Positions 1 through 9,071 are shown, numbered from the stretch's first letter. The stretch: DNA of 64,000 nt from Microbacterium oryzae (GCF_030406385.1 NZ_JAUEPM010000004.1:62001-126000), one strand, 5' to 3'. The notes: a model not told the origin generated them from the letters alone. Program-made: numbers and translations.

Positions 1-236
1 CGGGCATCCGCCGGCCGGACGCCGTCGACGAGCAGCTCGCCGGCGGCGACGCCGTCCTCCTCGTCGCCGAGCACCCCGGCCAGTCCCCGCAGCAGTGTGG
101 ACTTGCCCGATCCGCTCGCGCCGAGGAGCAGCACCCGCTCCCCCGGCTGGATGACGAGGTCGACGCCGGACACGGCCCAGCGGCTGCGGCCGGCATGACG
201 CCAGCCCCAGCCGCGCGCGTCGACGCGGGCCGTCAC
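1..236 (-). CDS. ykoD: ECF importer ATP-binding subunit (YkoD-like), partial
   Basis: Only the first 78 residues lie in the window; the rest runs off the left edge. The product begins with a short strand region and then a Walker A motif GASGSGKST at residues 39-47, so this is an ABC ATPase. The GTG start overlaps the stop codon of the upstream membrane component (GTGA), which argues for translational coupling. A TPP riboswitch heads the operon, so the system probably powers uptake of the thiamine precursor HMP (YkoE-YkoD-YkoC type). The assignment to YkoD rests on this context; the visible sequence alone says only ABC ATPase. Confidence 0.8.
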   Translation of the reverse strand, partial: MTARVDARGWGWRHAGRSRWAVSGVDLVIQPGERVLLLGASGSGKSTLLRGLAGVLGDEEDGVAAGELLVDGVRPADA

Positions 237-877
237 GCTGCTCCGGTCGCCCCGCGCCTTGCCGTCCGCAGCTCGCGGCCCGAGGCGAACCGGTCGAGCG
301 CCCCGGTCGCCGCGAGCGCGCGGGTGATGAGGAACGACAGCAGACCGGCGATCACGATGCCGGAGACGACCGCCGCGACGAAGTAGATCGTGCGGGCCTC
401 GAACGCGTAGGCGGCGACCGACGAGAAGTTCGTATCGAGGATGCCGACGGCGACGCCGGCGAGGGCGCCGGAGAGGAGCGCTCCCGTGATGCGCCAGCTC
501 GAGTAGGCGAGGATCGCGAACCCGAGCTCGGCACCCAGCCCCTCGACGATGCCCCAGATGAGAGTGGTGAAGCCCCACTGGGTGCCGACGAGCATGGACA
601 CGACGGCCGCCACGACCTCGGCGTAGAGAGCGGCACCCGGCTTGCGGATGACGAGACCTCCGAGGACGCCGGCGAACAGCCATCCGCCCGACAGGAGGCC
701 CGACAGACCGGGCGTGAACGACAGCAGGCTGTCGAGGGCGGGCCAGGCCTGGCCCCACAGCCAGAACACGACGCCGGACGCGACGCCGATGACGCTCGCG
801 ACGACGATGTCGACCACGCGCCACGAGTAGCGGCGCCGTACGGCAGGTGTCTGGGTTCCGGAAACGGACGCGGACAT
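233..877 (-). CDS. ykoE: ECF transporter substrate-binding membrane component (YkoE-like)
   Basis: 214 residues, strongly hydrophobic, with about five to six predicted membrane spans (for example residues 20-45 and the runs around 60-85 and 170-200). It carries no ATPase motif. Family resemblance and position behind a TPP riboswitch suggest the S component of an HMP/thiamine-precursor ECF importer. The ATG at 877 was chosen because AAGGAG lies just upstream and the riboswitch ends there; the open frame extends further upstream but would run through the riboswitch. The gene ends in a GTGA overlap with the ATPase gene. Confidence 0.85.
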   Translation of the reverse strand: MSASVSGTQTPAVRRRYSWRVVDIVVASVIGVASGVVFWLWGQAWPALDSLLSFTPGLSGLLSGGWLFAGVLGGLVIRKPGAALYAEVVAAVVSMLVGTQWGFTTLIWGIVEGLGAELGFAILAYSSWRITGALLSGALAGVAVGILDTNFSSVAAYAFEARTIYFVAAVVSGIVIAGLLSFLITRALAATGALDRFASGRELRTARRGATGAA

Positions 878-890
878 TCGTTCTCCTTCC

Positions 891-971
891 TTCGCCGGCA
901 TGACCCGGATCAGGTTCGACGGTCGACGCGCGGCTCGCGTCCTCTCAGTCCGGCTCGGCGGACTCCCGTGT
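891..971 (-). promoter_or_regulatory. TPP riboswitch (THI element)
   Basis: Read on the minus strand the leader contains the two hallmark conserved blocks of the thiamine pyrophosphate aptamer: CTGAGAG near 948-942, and GAACCTGATC near 917-908 followed by GGGTCATGCCGGCG. The 3' strand of the closing helix lies about 14 bases before the start codon of the ykoE-like gene and just before its AAGGAG ribosome-binding site. This suggests control of translation by sequestering that site. TPP binding is expected to turn the importer off. Confidence 0.93.
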
Positions 972-1045
972 GATGTGCGGCCGATTCTAGTCGCATGCGC
1001 TCGTGCGCGCCGCATCGTCGGAGCGCGAACCGGTAGCGTAGGCAG

Positions 1046-2428
1046 GTGCCCTCCGACGACACCCCGGCCCGCGAGCCCGCCGCCGAAGCGACGCTGCTCA
1101 CGGCCCTGGGATGGGTGGACCCCGAGACGGTGGCCGCGATGCCGGCGGCCGGCCCGCTCAGCACGAGCCGTCTCGTTCCCGTCGAGCCCTCGCTGCTTCC
1201 GCCGCGACCGCGTCGCCGCGTGTGGCTGGGTCCCGCCGCGACCGCCGGCGCGCTCGCCCTCGCGTACGTCGCGGGCTGCGGCCTCTGGCCGCTGACGGAG
1301 GCCGCGCCGACGATCTCCGACCTCACCGTCGAGACGCCGATCGGCGAGGAGTTCCCCGTCACCTGGCCGGCGGATGGCAGCGCGGCGCTCGCCGCCGTCG
1401 GCGGGCCGGGCGGTCCGATCTCGTCGAACGACGAGGTGCTCCCCATGGCCAGCATCACCAAGGTGATCACGGTGCTCATGATCATCGAGCGCGCGCAGCT
1501 CGAGCCGGGCGAGGATGGCCCGTCGTACGCGTTCACGCAGGCCGACAGCGACGAGTACTGGACATACCTCTACGCGCAGGAGTCGTCCCTCGACGTGCCG
1601 GTCGACGGCACGCTGACCCTGCACCAGATGCTGCAGGGTGTGCTCCTCGGCTCAGCCAACAACTACACCGACCGGCTCGTCGACGAGATGTGGGGCACGC
1701 AGGAGGCCTGGCTCGTCGACGCGCGGGTGTGGCTCGACGAGCACGACCTGACCGGCATCACGGTGACCGATCCCAGCGGCATCGACCCCGGGAACGTCGC
1801 CGACACGCGCTCCCTCATCTCGCTCGCCGACATCGCGATGCAGAATCCGGTGCTCGCGTCGATCGTCGCGGAGAAGTCGGTGACGCTGCCCGGGGCGGGG
1901 GTCGTCGTCAACTCGAACCCCCTCATCAACGACGCGGGCGTGGTGGGGCTGAAGACCGGTTCCCTCTGGTCGACGGGCACGCCGTACTGGAACCTCCTGG
2001 CCGTGAAGGACGTCACGATCGGCCAGACGACCGTCACCCTGTACTCCGCGGTGATCGGCCAGCCCGATGAGGAGAGCCGCGAGAGCGTGAGCCGCAGCCT
2101 CCTCGAGCAGCTGGAGGAGGGCATCCAGCTCACCACCGCGGTGGCCCCCGACGTGCCCGTCGCGCATGTGCGCACCCCGTGGGGCGCGCAGAGCACGATC
2201 GTCACCGCCGACGAGGCCGAGGTCATCTCCTGGCAGGGGGTCGCGCCCGCCACCGACCCGGACTACGACGTCGAGGTCGGCGCTGACGCCGGGGACGTGG
2301 TCGGCACGCTCGCCGTTCAGGGCGGGCTGGACGACACGTCCGTCGACCTCACGCTCACCGACGACGTCCCGGCGCCTTCGTTCTGGTGGCGCCTGACGCA
2401 CCCGCTCACCCTGCTCGGCCTGGACTGA
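1046..2428 (+). CDS. D-alanyl-D-alanine carboxypeptidase-like serine hydrolase (peptidase S11)
   Basis: 460 residues. A cytoplasmic N-terminus of about 60 residues ends in Arg/Pro-rich sequence and is followed by a single membrane anchor (about 61-82), so the catalytic domain faces the cell wall. All three penicillin-binding motifs are present in order: SITK at 136-139 (nucleophile Ser136), SAN at 203-205 and KTG at 303-305. The family trims the terminal D-Ala of peptidoglycan stem peptides. The tail after about 370 resembles the beta-rich C-terminal domain of PBP5-like enzymes. The GTG start is the only reasonable one close to the upstream region. Confidence 0.88.
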   Translation: MPSDDTPAREPAAEATLLTALGWVDPETVAAMPAAGPLSTSRLVPVEPSLLPPRPRRRVWLGPAATAGALALAYVAGCGLWPLTEAAPTISDLTVETPIGEEFPVTWPADGSAALAAVGGPGGPISSNDEVLPMASITKVITVLMIIERAQLEPGEDGPSYAFTQADSDEYWTYLYAQESSLDVPVDGTLTLHQMLQGVLLGSANNYTDRLVDEMWGTQEAWLVDARVWLDEHDLTGITVTDPSGIDPGNVADTRSLISLADIAMQNPVLASIVAEKSVTLPGAGVVVNSNPLINDAGVVGLKTGSLWSTGTPYWNLLAVKDVTIGQTTVTLYSAVIGQPDEESRESVSRSLLEQLEEGIQLTTAVAPDVPVAHVRTPWGAQSTIVTADEAEVISWQGVAPATDPDYDVEVGADAGDVVGTLAVQGGLDDTSVDLTLTDDVPAPSFWWRLTHPLTLLGLD

Positions 2429-2449
2429 GCGGGTCCGCGCGCGGACATC

Positions 2450-2633
2450 CATGTCTCACTCCCGGCGGGTATGACCGGACCCATCCCACAGGAAGTGAGA
2501 CACGGCAGGTGCCCATGTCTCACTCCGTGCGGGTATCCCTGCGGGTATCCCGCAGGGAGTGAGACACGGTGCGTACCCATGTCTCACTCCGTGCGGGTAT
2601 CCCTGCGGCTATCCCGCAGGGAGTGAGACACGG
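2450..2633. repeat. Tandem array of three 56-bp palindromic repeats
   Basis: Three copies at 2450-2505, 2514-2569 and 2578-2633, spaced at exactly 64 bp with 8-bp spacers. Each begins CATGTCTCACT and ends AGTGAGACACGG, so the ends form an inverted repeat; copies 2 and 3 also contain an inner hairpin with arms CCTGCGG and CCGCAGG. The array lies between the convergent carboxypeptidase and putA genes, where it could act as a bidirectional terminator. Related copies occur at 26223-26279 and 45411-45529. Confidence 0.9.
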
Positions 2634-2641
2634 GCCACCGC

Positions 2642-5600
2642 TCAGGCGTCGGCGAGACCCGGGATCGCGTAGCGGCGCTCGTTGCCGAAGCGGTGCGCGG
2701 TGACCGACACGGCCTGCTCGTGCAGGAACGGCAGCATCTCCACGCGCCCCGCGGAGGTCACCGGACCGCCGTAGACCGCGACGTTCGGGGCGCCGTCGGT
2801 CGCGGCGATGACCTCGTCGAGCGGCGCCCCGACCAGGCGGACGCGTCCGCCGGTGCGAGCGAGGTCGCGCGCCCGCGTCGCCCAGGCGTCCGCGTCCTCG
2901 AAGGCGATCTCGACGCCCTCGGCGCCCAGCCAGGAGGCGACGGACGCGGGCAGCGCCACCGGTGTGCTGACGACGATGGCGGCACCGGCGCGGAGGCCGG
3001 CCGCCACGACGCGCACGAGCTCGACGACCGGGCGGTCCTCGAACCGCACCGTCACGGGAACCGGCGCGTAGCGGAGCACGTTCTGCTCGAGTCGCAGGCC
3101 CTGCACGTCACGCGCGACGCCGAACTCGTCGGCGAACGCGGCGATGTCGGCCGCGAGTGCCGACCCCAGCCAGCCCCGGCCATCCGCCTCGCCGAGGGCC
3201 GACATCGCACGACGAGCGGCGCCGTCCGTCTCACCCTGTGCACGGACGGGAGCGTCGGACCAGCTGCCCAGTCCGAAGAGGTAGCTCGGGCCGCCGGCCT
3301 TCGTGCCCGCGCCGACCGACGACTTCTTCCAGCCGCCGAACGGCTGTCGCTGCACGATGGCGCCGGTCGTGCCGCGGTTGACATAGGCATTGCCGACGTC
3401 GATGCGCTCGAGCCAGCGGGCGATCTCCGCCTCGTCGAGGGCGTGCAGCCCCGAGGTGAGGCCGTAGTCGACGGCGCGGACGATGTCGATCGCCTCGTCG
3501 AGCGTCTCCGCGGTCATGATGCCGAGCACGGGGCCGAAGTACTCCGTGAGGTGGAATTCGCTCCCGGGCTGCACGCCCTCGCGGATTCCGGGCGTCCACA
3601 TCCGGCCCTCGTCGTCGAGCTTGCGCGGCTGCCGCACCCAGCGCTGGCCGGGTTCGAGCTCCGTGAGCGCGCGCTGCAGCTTGCCCTCCGCGGGGCCGAT
3701 GAGCGGGCCGATGCGCGATGTGGCCTCCCAGGGCATGCCGACGGCGTAGCCCTCGACGGCGTCGATGAGCTGGCGGCGGAAGCGCTCGCTGCGCGCGACG
3801 GATCCGACGAGCACGACGAGCGATGCGGCCGAGCACTTCTGACCGGCGTGACCGAACGCGGAGTAGGCGACGTCCTTCGCGGCGAGATCGAGATCTGCCG
3901 ACGGCGTGACGATGACCGCGTTCTTGCCGCTCGTCTCGGCGAGGAGCGGCAGGTCGCGGCGGAACGAGCGGAAGAGCTCCGCCGTCTCGTACGCCCCGGT
4001 GAGGATGACCCGCTCCACGCTCTCGTGCGAGACGAGGCGGCGGCCGAGGTCGTCCTCCTCGACGCGCGCCAGGTGCAGCACGTCGCGCGGAACACCCGCC
4101 TCCCACAGCGCCTCGGCGAGCACGGCTCCGCAGCGCCGCGCCTGCGACGCGGGCTTGAGGATGACCGGCGACCCCGCGGCGAGCGCCGCGAGCGTGGAAC
4201 CGGCGGGGATGGCCACGGGGAAGTTCCACGGCGGGGTCACGACGGTGAGGCGGGCGGGGTCGAACGTCGCGCCGTCGACGTCGGCGAGGTGCCGAGCGCT
4301 CTCCGCGTAGTAGTGCGCGAAGTCGATCGCCTCGGAGACCTCGGGGTCGCCCTGCTCGATGACCTTGCCGCACTCCGACCCCATGACCTCGAGAAGGTCG
4401 GCGCGGTGCGCCTCGAGCACGTCGCCCGCGCGATGCAGGATGGCCGCGCGTCCCTCCGGACCGAGGGCACGCCATCCCTCGCCCGCGGCGAGTGCCTCGG
4501 CGACCATCGCGTCGACCTCTTCGACGGTGCGGAGCGTGTGCTGCGCGAGGGTCTCCTGACCGAGCGCGGAGTGCTCCATGCGCGAGCGGATGGCCGTGGC
4601 CCACTTGCGGTTGCCCGCGATGCTCGGGTCGCTGTCGGGCGTGTTGCGGAACCCGTCTCGCAGCCCCTCGGGCTGCGGCTCGCGCCGATCCTGCACGCGG
4701 TTCGGGCGCGGCACCTCGTTCGGGATGAGGTCGATCGAGGTGAGGAAGCGCTCCTTCTCCCGATCGAACAGCGCGGGGTCGGCGTCGAGGTCGAATACCG
4801 CCGACATGAAGTTCTCGCGGCTCGCCCCCTCCTCCAGACGCCGGATGAGGTACGCGATCGCGACGTCGAACTCGCGCGGGTGCACGACGGGCGTGTAGAG
4901 GAGCAGCGAGCCGACGTCGCGGCGGACGACCGCGGCCTGCGCCGTGGCCATCCCCAGCAGCATCTCGAATTCGACACCACGGCCGTCCGCGATGCCGCGC
5001 CTCTTCGCGAGCAGCCAGGCGAGGGCGATGTCGAAGAGGTTGTGACCGGCGATGCCGAGACGGACGTTCGCGACGCGCTCGGGGTGCAGGGCGTAGTCGA
5101 GCACCGCCTTGTACGACGCGTCGGTGTGCTGCTTGCTCTGCCACGTCGCGAGCGGCCAACCGTGGGTCTCGGCGTCGACCTGCTCCATCGGGAGGTTCGC
5201 GCCCTTCACGACGCGCACCTTGATGGCGGCGCCGCCGCGCTGCACGCGCTCCTGCGCCCATTCCTGCAGGCGCATCATCGCGTCGAGTGCGTCGGGGAGA
5301 TATGCCTGGAGGACGATGCCGGCCTCGAGGCCGAGGAACTCGGGGCGCTCGAGGAGCCGCATGAAGACCGCGAGCGTGAGGTCGAGGTCCTTGTACTCCT
5401 CCATGTCGAGGTTGATGAAGGTGCCGTTGGCCTTCGCTGTCTCGTACAGCGGCGCGAGGGCGTCGACCGCGTGGGTGACTGCCTCCTCGAACGCCCACGG
5501 GCTGTGCGGTGCGACCGTCGACGAGACCTTGATGGAGACGTAGTCCACGTCGTCGCGCTCGAGGAGACGACGGGTGCCGGAGAGGCGGCGGTCGGCCTCC

Positions 5601-6097
5601 CGCTGGCCGAGGATGGCCTCGCCGAGCAGGTTCACGTTGAGCTGCACGCCCTCGCCGCGAAGCTGGGCGAGCGTCTTCCCCAGCTTCTCGTCGCGCGCGT
5701 CGACGATGAGGTGCCGCACCATCTGGCGCAGCACCACGCGGCTCGCGGGCACGACGACGCCCGGCAGCACCGGCGCGAACGCGCCGCCCAGGCGGATGAG
5801 CCCGCGGAGCGGGGCGGGGAGGAAGCGCGGGATGAGCGGGACGAGGTTCGCGAGGTTCCGCGCGGCCACGCGCGTGTCCTCGGGGCGCACGACGCCGTCG
5901 ACGAAGCCGACTGTGAAGGCGAGGCCGTTCGGGTCGCGGAGGACGCCGGCGAGATTCTTCGCCGAGGCGTCGACCTTCTCGTCCCGCGCGCCGGCAAGCC
6001 AGGTGCGCACCTGGGCGATCGCCTCCTCGGCGAGCTGCCGGTCGATGCCGGGCAGGGGTTCCGAGGTGGCGGCGGAAGAGGGGGCGACGGTGGTCAT
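2642..6097 (-). CDS. putA: Bifunctional proline dehydrogenase / L-glutamate gamma-semialdehyde dehydrogenase
   Basis: 1151 residues. It oxidises proline to glutamate in two steps. The N-terminal FAD-dependent proline dehydrogenase domain spans roughly 30-430 and the NAD-dependent aldehyde dehydrogenase domain roughly 510-970, with the catalytic cysteine in GQKCSAA (Cys755). About 180 further residues resemble the C-terminal domain of large PutA proteins. There is no N-terminal ribbon-helix-helix DNA-binding domain, so this PutA is not its own repressor; the divergent LysR gene probably has that job. The ATG at 6097 (MTTVAP) was chosen because the open frame upstream of it overlaps the divergent regulator. 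Confidence 0.95.
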   Translation of the reverse strand: MTTVAPSSAATSEPLPGIDRQLAEEAIAQVRTWLAGARDEKVDASAKNLAGVLRDPNGLAFTVGFVDGVVRPEDTRVAARNLANLVPLIPRFLPAPLRGLIRLGGAFAPVLPGVVVPASRVVLRQMVRHLIVDARDEKLGKTLAQLRGEGVQLNVNLLGEAILGQREADRRLSGTRRLLERDDVDYVSIKVSSTVAPHSPWAFEEAVTHAVDALAPLYETAKANGTFINLDMEEYKDLDLTLAVFMRLLERPEFLGLEAGIVLQAYLPDALDAMMRLQEWAQERVQRGGAAIKVRVVKGANLPMEQVDAETHGWPLATWQSKQHTDASYKAVLDYALHPERVANVRLGIAGHNLFDIALAWLLAKRRGIADGRGVEFEMLLGMATAQAAVVRRDVGSLLLYTPVVHPREFDVAIAYLIRRLEEGASRENFMSAVFDLDADPALFDREKERFLTSIDLIPNEVPRPNRVQDRREPQPEGLRDGFRNTPDSDPSIAGNRKWATAIRSRMEHSALGQETLAQHTLRTVEEVDAMVAEALAAGEGWRALGPEGRAAILHRAGDVLEAHRADLLEVMGSECGKVIEQGDPEVSEAIDFAHYYAESARHLADVDGATFDPARLTVVTPPWNFPVAIPAGSTLAALAAGSPVILKPASQARRCGAVLAEALWEAGVPRDVLHLARVEEDDLGRRLVSHESVERVILTGAYETAELFRSFRRDLPLLAETSGKNAVIVTPSADLDLAAKDVAYSAFGHAGQKCSAASLVVLVGSVARSERFRRQLIDAVEGYAVGMPWEATSRIGPLIGPAEGKLQRALTELEPGQRWVRQPRKLDDEGRMWTPGIREGVQPGSEFHLTEYFGPVLGIMTAETLDEAIDIVRAVDYGLTSGLHALDEAEIARWLERIDVGNAYVNRGTTGAIVQRQPFGGWKKSSVGAGTKAGGPSYLFGLGSWSDAPVRAQGETDGAARRAMSALGEADGRGWLGSALAADIAAFADEFGVARDVQGLRLEQNVLRYAPVPVTVRFEDRPVVELVRVVAAGLRAGAAIVVSTPVALPASVASWLGAEGVEIAFEDADAWATRARDLARTGGRVRLVGAPLDEVIAATDGAPNVAVYGGPVTSAGRVEMLPFLHEQAVSVTAHRFGNERRYAIPGLADA

Positions 6098-6178
6098 GAC
6101 GAGGTCTTTCTCGAGGGGATCCACTCCAGTGTGCGCCCGCGGACCCCACGGGAAAAGAGCGTTTCCCCGCGCATGACT

Positions 6179-6195
6179 CTTCGATATCTTCGAAG
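6179..6195. promoter_or_regulatory. LysR-type operator candidate between putA and its regulator
   Basis: A perfect 6-bp inverted repeat, CTTCGA-TATCT-TCGAAG. Its inner part fits the T-N11-A pattern of LysR-type boxes (T at 6181, A at 6193). It sits 82 bp upstream of putA and directly in front of the regulator start, a position suited to autoregulation. This is inferred from sequence only. Confidence 0.45.
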
Positions 6196-6196
6196 G

Positions 6197-7084
6197 ATGG
6201 TGGCACTGTGGAACGGGCGAGGTCTGCTGCTCCTTCACGAGCTGCGCATGCGGGGAACCATCGCGGCAGTCGCGGCCGCACTGAACTACAGCGCCTCGAC
6301 GATCTCTCACCAGCTGAGGCAGTTGGAGCGCGAGGTCGGCGTCGACCTCCTCGCACCGGAAGGGCGCGGACTGCGGCTCACCTCCGCCGGCGAGGCGGTG
6401 GCGCGCCATGCCCAGCGGATGCTCGCCGCACAGGAGTCCCTGCACGGTGACCTCGCCACGCTCGCGCCGTCCGCGGCTCCTCTGCGGATCGCGGCCCTGC
6501 AGACCAGCGCGCGCACGCTCATCCCCCGCATGCTCGACGCGCTTCCCGGATACCGCGTCGAGGTGGTCGTCACGCCGCCCGAGCACGGACTGTTCGAGAC
6601 GGAGGCGGGCGCCTTCGACCTGGCGATGGCTGAGCAGTACCCGGGCCATACGCGCCCGCATCGCGCGGGTCTCGACCGGGAGCTGCTCGGGCGCGACCAG
6701 ATCCGCCTCGCGGTGGGGGCGGCGAGCGGCGTGCGCGCGCTCGCCGAGGCGCGGGACGCGGCCTGGGTGACGGAGCCCGAGGGCACGGCGGCCCGCGCGT
6801 GGACCGTGCAGCAGTGCCGCGCCGCGGGCTTCGAGCCCGACGTGCGCTACGAGGCGACCGACTTGTCCGCCCACCTGCGGCTCATCGCAGCAGGGCATGC
6901 GGTCGGACTCATCCCCGGCCTCGCGCTGGCGGCCGAGGAGGCGGAGCTGCGCCTGATCGATCTGCCCGGCGCGCCGCGGCGCGAGGTCTTCACCGCCACC
7001 CGTCTCTCCGCGCGGGCGCTGCCCGGCGTGCGGGCCGCACGTGCGGCACTGACGGACGCATTCGCCGCTCTTCCCGAGACGTGA
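6197..7084 (+). CDS. LysR-family transcriptional regulator, probable putA regulator
   Basis: 295 residues. The N-terminal winged helix-turn-helix (about 5-65; core AAVAAALNYSASTISHQL) is followed by a type 2 periplasmic-binding-protein effector domain (about 90-290). It is divergent from putA with a shared intergenic region of about 100 bp, typical for a regulator of its neighbour. Proline or its oxidation product is the likely effector; this is inference. An in-frame ATG at 6173 is an alternative start with a weak GGAAAAGAG upstream; 6197 was preferred because the operator-like palindrome at 6179-6195 would otherwise lie inside the gene. Confidence 0.85.
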   Translation: MVALWNGRGLLLLHELRMRGTIAAVAAALNYSASTISHQLRQLEREVGVDLLAPEGRGLRLTSAGEAVARHAQRMLAAQESLHGDLATLAPSAAPLRIAALQTSARTLIPRMLDALPGYRVEVVVTPPEHGLFETEAGAFDLAMAEQYPGHTRPHRAGLDRELLGRDQIRLAVGAASGVRALAEARDAAWVTEPEGTAARAWTVQQCRAAGFEPDVRYEATDLSAHLRLIAAGHAVGLIPGLALAAEEAELRLIDLPGAPRREVFTATRLSARALPGVRAARAALTDAFAALPET

Positions 7085-7176
7085 TCCGGGGCGCGGCGAA
7101 GATCTTTCACGACGCAGTCCACGATCTCCGGAACGCCGCCGCTCGGATGGCGGTCTGATGTGATGAGGTGGCTCGC

Positions 7177-8172
7177 GTGGATATGACGCAGTGGCTCTGG
7201 GTGGCGTGCGCGGTGGCGGCGGTGCTGCTCATCGCGGTGGTGGTGCTTCTGGTCGTGATGCGCCGCGACCGGAAGCGGACGGCGCAGCGCATCGACGAGA
7301 TCGAGACGACGCACGCGACGGAGGTGGGCGAGCAGAACCGTGCGCATGAGGAGCAGGTCGCGAGCCTCGCGCAGAATCACGAGCGTCAGGTCGTCGCACT
7401 GTCGGACGAGCACGATCGCGAGGTCGAGCGCATGCGCTCGGAGGTGCGGAACTCGCAGGACGTCGCTCGCCGCGCGCGGGAGACCCTCGCGACCGGCCTC
7501 AAGTGGGAGGCGGCCTCGCGTCGTCTGATCCTGCGCGTCTGCGAGCAGCTGGGCCTGCGCGGGAGCCTCCTCACCAACGTCGTGTTCATGCCGGACGAGG
7601 GGACCCCGGCGAGCTTCGTGACGCAGGTGGACCACGTCCTGCTGCTCGACGGTGCACGCGTGGTGATCGAGAACAAGCGCTGGCAGGGGATCCTCTTCGA
7701 CGGCATGCGGCCATCCGAGGTGCATCCTGACTTCGGGAAGCTCATCGACGAGACGAGCCTCGGGGAGCGCTTCGCCCTGCAGCTGCGCAGCGACCGCGAG
7801 GCGTCGTCGATCTCCATCCACCGACACGTCGGCGAGCGGTCGCCCGTGGTTCAGGTACGGCGGTACGCGCAGCAGCTGTCGCGCTTCGTGGAGGAGGAGA
7901 TCTCCGAGCCGATCTGGTTCGACACCTGCGTGCTGTACTCGCACGAGACCGCCGAGGCGCACCTCAAGCACAAAGATCAGACGGCCGGCGGCGCGACGAC
8001 GTGGGTCGTCGCGGGTGCGGCAGGGCTCGAGGAGTGCCTGCGCGTGTTCGCCGGGCGCCCTACAAGCGACGACATGCAGCGCGACAACGCCGCGGTGCTT
8101 CAGGCGCTCTCGTCGCTGGGTGCCGACGCGACGACCTTCGGGAGCGACCCGGCCCATCAGCCGGGAACGTGA
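7177..8172 (+). CDS. Membrane-anchored coiled-coil protein with NERD-like nuclease domain
   Basis: About 331 residues. One N-terminal transmembrane helix (about 5-30) is followed by a charged, heptad-like coiled coil (about 32-110) and a globular domain. That domain contains QVDHVLLLDGARVVIENKRW, the D...E-x-K pattern of the nuclease-related NERD family. The layout resembles RmuC (membrane anchor, coiled coil, nuclease-like fold), though the sequence looks NERD. Substrate and role are unknown. The GTG at 7177 was chosen because GAGG lies 8 bases upstream; GTG 7168 and ATG 7183 are in frame too. The 3' end overlaps the convergent aminotransferase gene by 16 bp. Confidence 0.7.
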   Translation: MDMTQWLWVACAVAAVLLIAVVVLLVVMRRDRKRTAQRIDEIETTHATEVGEQNRAHEEQVASLAQNHERQVVALSDEHDREVERMRSEVRNSQDVARRARETLATGLKWEAASRRLILRVCEQLGLRGSLLTNVVFMPDEGTPASFVTQVDHVLLLDGARVVIENKRWQGILFDGMRPSEVHPDFGKLIDETSLGERFALQLRSDREASSISIHRHVGERSPVVQVRRYAQQLSRFVEEEISEPIWFDTCVLYSHETAEAHLKHKDQTAGGATTWVVAGAAGLEECLRVFAGRPTSDDMQRDNAAVLQALSSLGADATTFGSDPAHQPGT

Positions 8173-9062
8173 TCCCGCGTCCAGGCGTCGACGGGGTCTC
8201 GCTCGGTCTGCAGGAAGGCGTTGATCTCGTCGGTCCTGGCACGGTCGTGCGCGATCGGACGGCCGTCGACCGCCGTCACGGATTGGACGAACGAGCCGCC
8301 CATCATCCACACCTGGTCCGCTTGGAAGAGCCGGTCGGCGGCGACGTCGTCGTACGCGGTCTGCAGACCGTTCAGCGCGGCCCAGGCGAATACCTCGACC
8401 TGGGTGGTGCCGTGCAGGATGCCGATGCGCGGGTGCGGTGTCACCACGCGGTCTCCTTCGCGCAGCACGATCGATGACTGCGGGCCCTCCAGCAGGAACC
8501 CGTCGCGCGTGACGAAGACGGCGTTCTGCACGCCGCGTCGCTCGTACTCGCGCCGGGCGGCCATGTTGGGCGCGTAGGACAGTGTCTTCGCTCCGACGAG
8601 AAGCCAGGGTGCGCGCTGCGCGGAGTCGCGCATGAGCTCGCGCTCGAGCGTCGCGATCTCGACCTCGGGACTCTTCCGCGCGTAGGCGGTGTCGACGACC
8701 GCGAAGACGGTGGCCACCTGGTCGGCTCCGCCGCGGGTGACGATCACCTTGATATGGGCCTCGGTCGCTCCGCTGTGGCGGATGGCCGCGGCCGCGAACG
8801 CATGGAGGGCGCCGGTGTTCGGCAGGGGGAGCTCCAGTGCGGCCGCCGACTGCCGCAGCCGCCGCGCGTGCAGGTGCCAGGCGAGGGGGACGCCGCCCAC
8901 GATGGTCGTCGCCTCGAAGACCCCGTCGCCGCGCATGAGTCCGGCGTCGAACACCGACACCGTCGCGTGCCCGGGGTCGACGGCCCGGATGTCGGGCTCC
9001 CCCTCGAAGGACTCGTCGAGCAGCTGATCTGCCCGACCGAAGTACACCGCGACGTCGCTCAT
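8157..9062 (-). CDS. Class IV PLP-dependent aminotransferase (aminodeoxychorismate lyase / BCAT-like)
   Basis: 301 residues with the class IV fold. The likely PLP lysine is Lys159 in VGAKTLSY, followed by the NMAARREYERRG stretch, and the family's E-G-x-x-S signature appears as LLEGPQSS. Members include 4-amino-4-deoxychorismate lyase (folate), branched-chain and D-amino-acid aminotransferases. The sequence cannot separate these safely, and no pabA/pabB neighbour helps. Length fits aminodeoxychorismate lyase-like members. Confidence 0.85.
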   Translation of the reverse strand: MSDVAVYFGRADQLLDESFEGEPDIRAVDPGHATVSVFDAGLMRGDGVFEATTIVGGVPLAWHLHARRLRQSAAALELPLPNTGALHAFAAAAIRHSGATEAHIKVIVTRGGADQVATVFAVVDTAYARKSPEVEIATLERELMRDSAQRAPWLLVGAKTLSYAPNMAARREYERRGVQNAVFVTRDGFLLEGPQSSIVLREGDRVVTPHPRIGILHGTTQVEVFAWAALNGLQTAYDDVAADRLFQADQVWMMGGSFVQSVTAVDGRPIAHDRARTDEINAFLQTERDPVDAWTRDHVPG

Positions 9063-9071
9063 GCGATCACG

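Noticed and set aside
2450..2633. Regular repeats as a CRISPR array
   Set aside because: The units are 56-bp palindromes with only 8-bp gaps, there are only three, no cas gene is near, and related copies stand alone or in pairs elsewhere.
2693..6180. Very long plus-strand open frame opposite putA
   Set aside because: It is an antisense shadow caused by high GC; its translation is low-complexity Arg/Asp/Glu/Leu-rich and shows no domain, while the minus strand encodes complete PutA.
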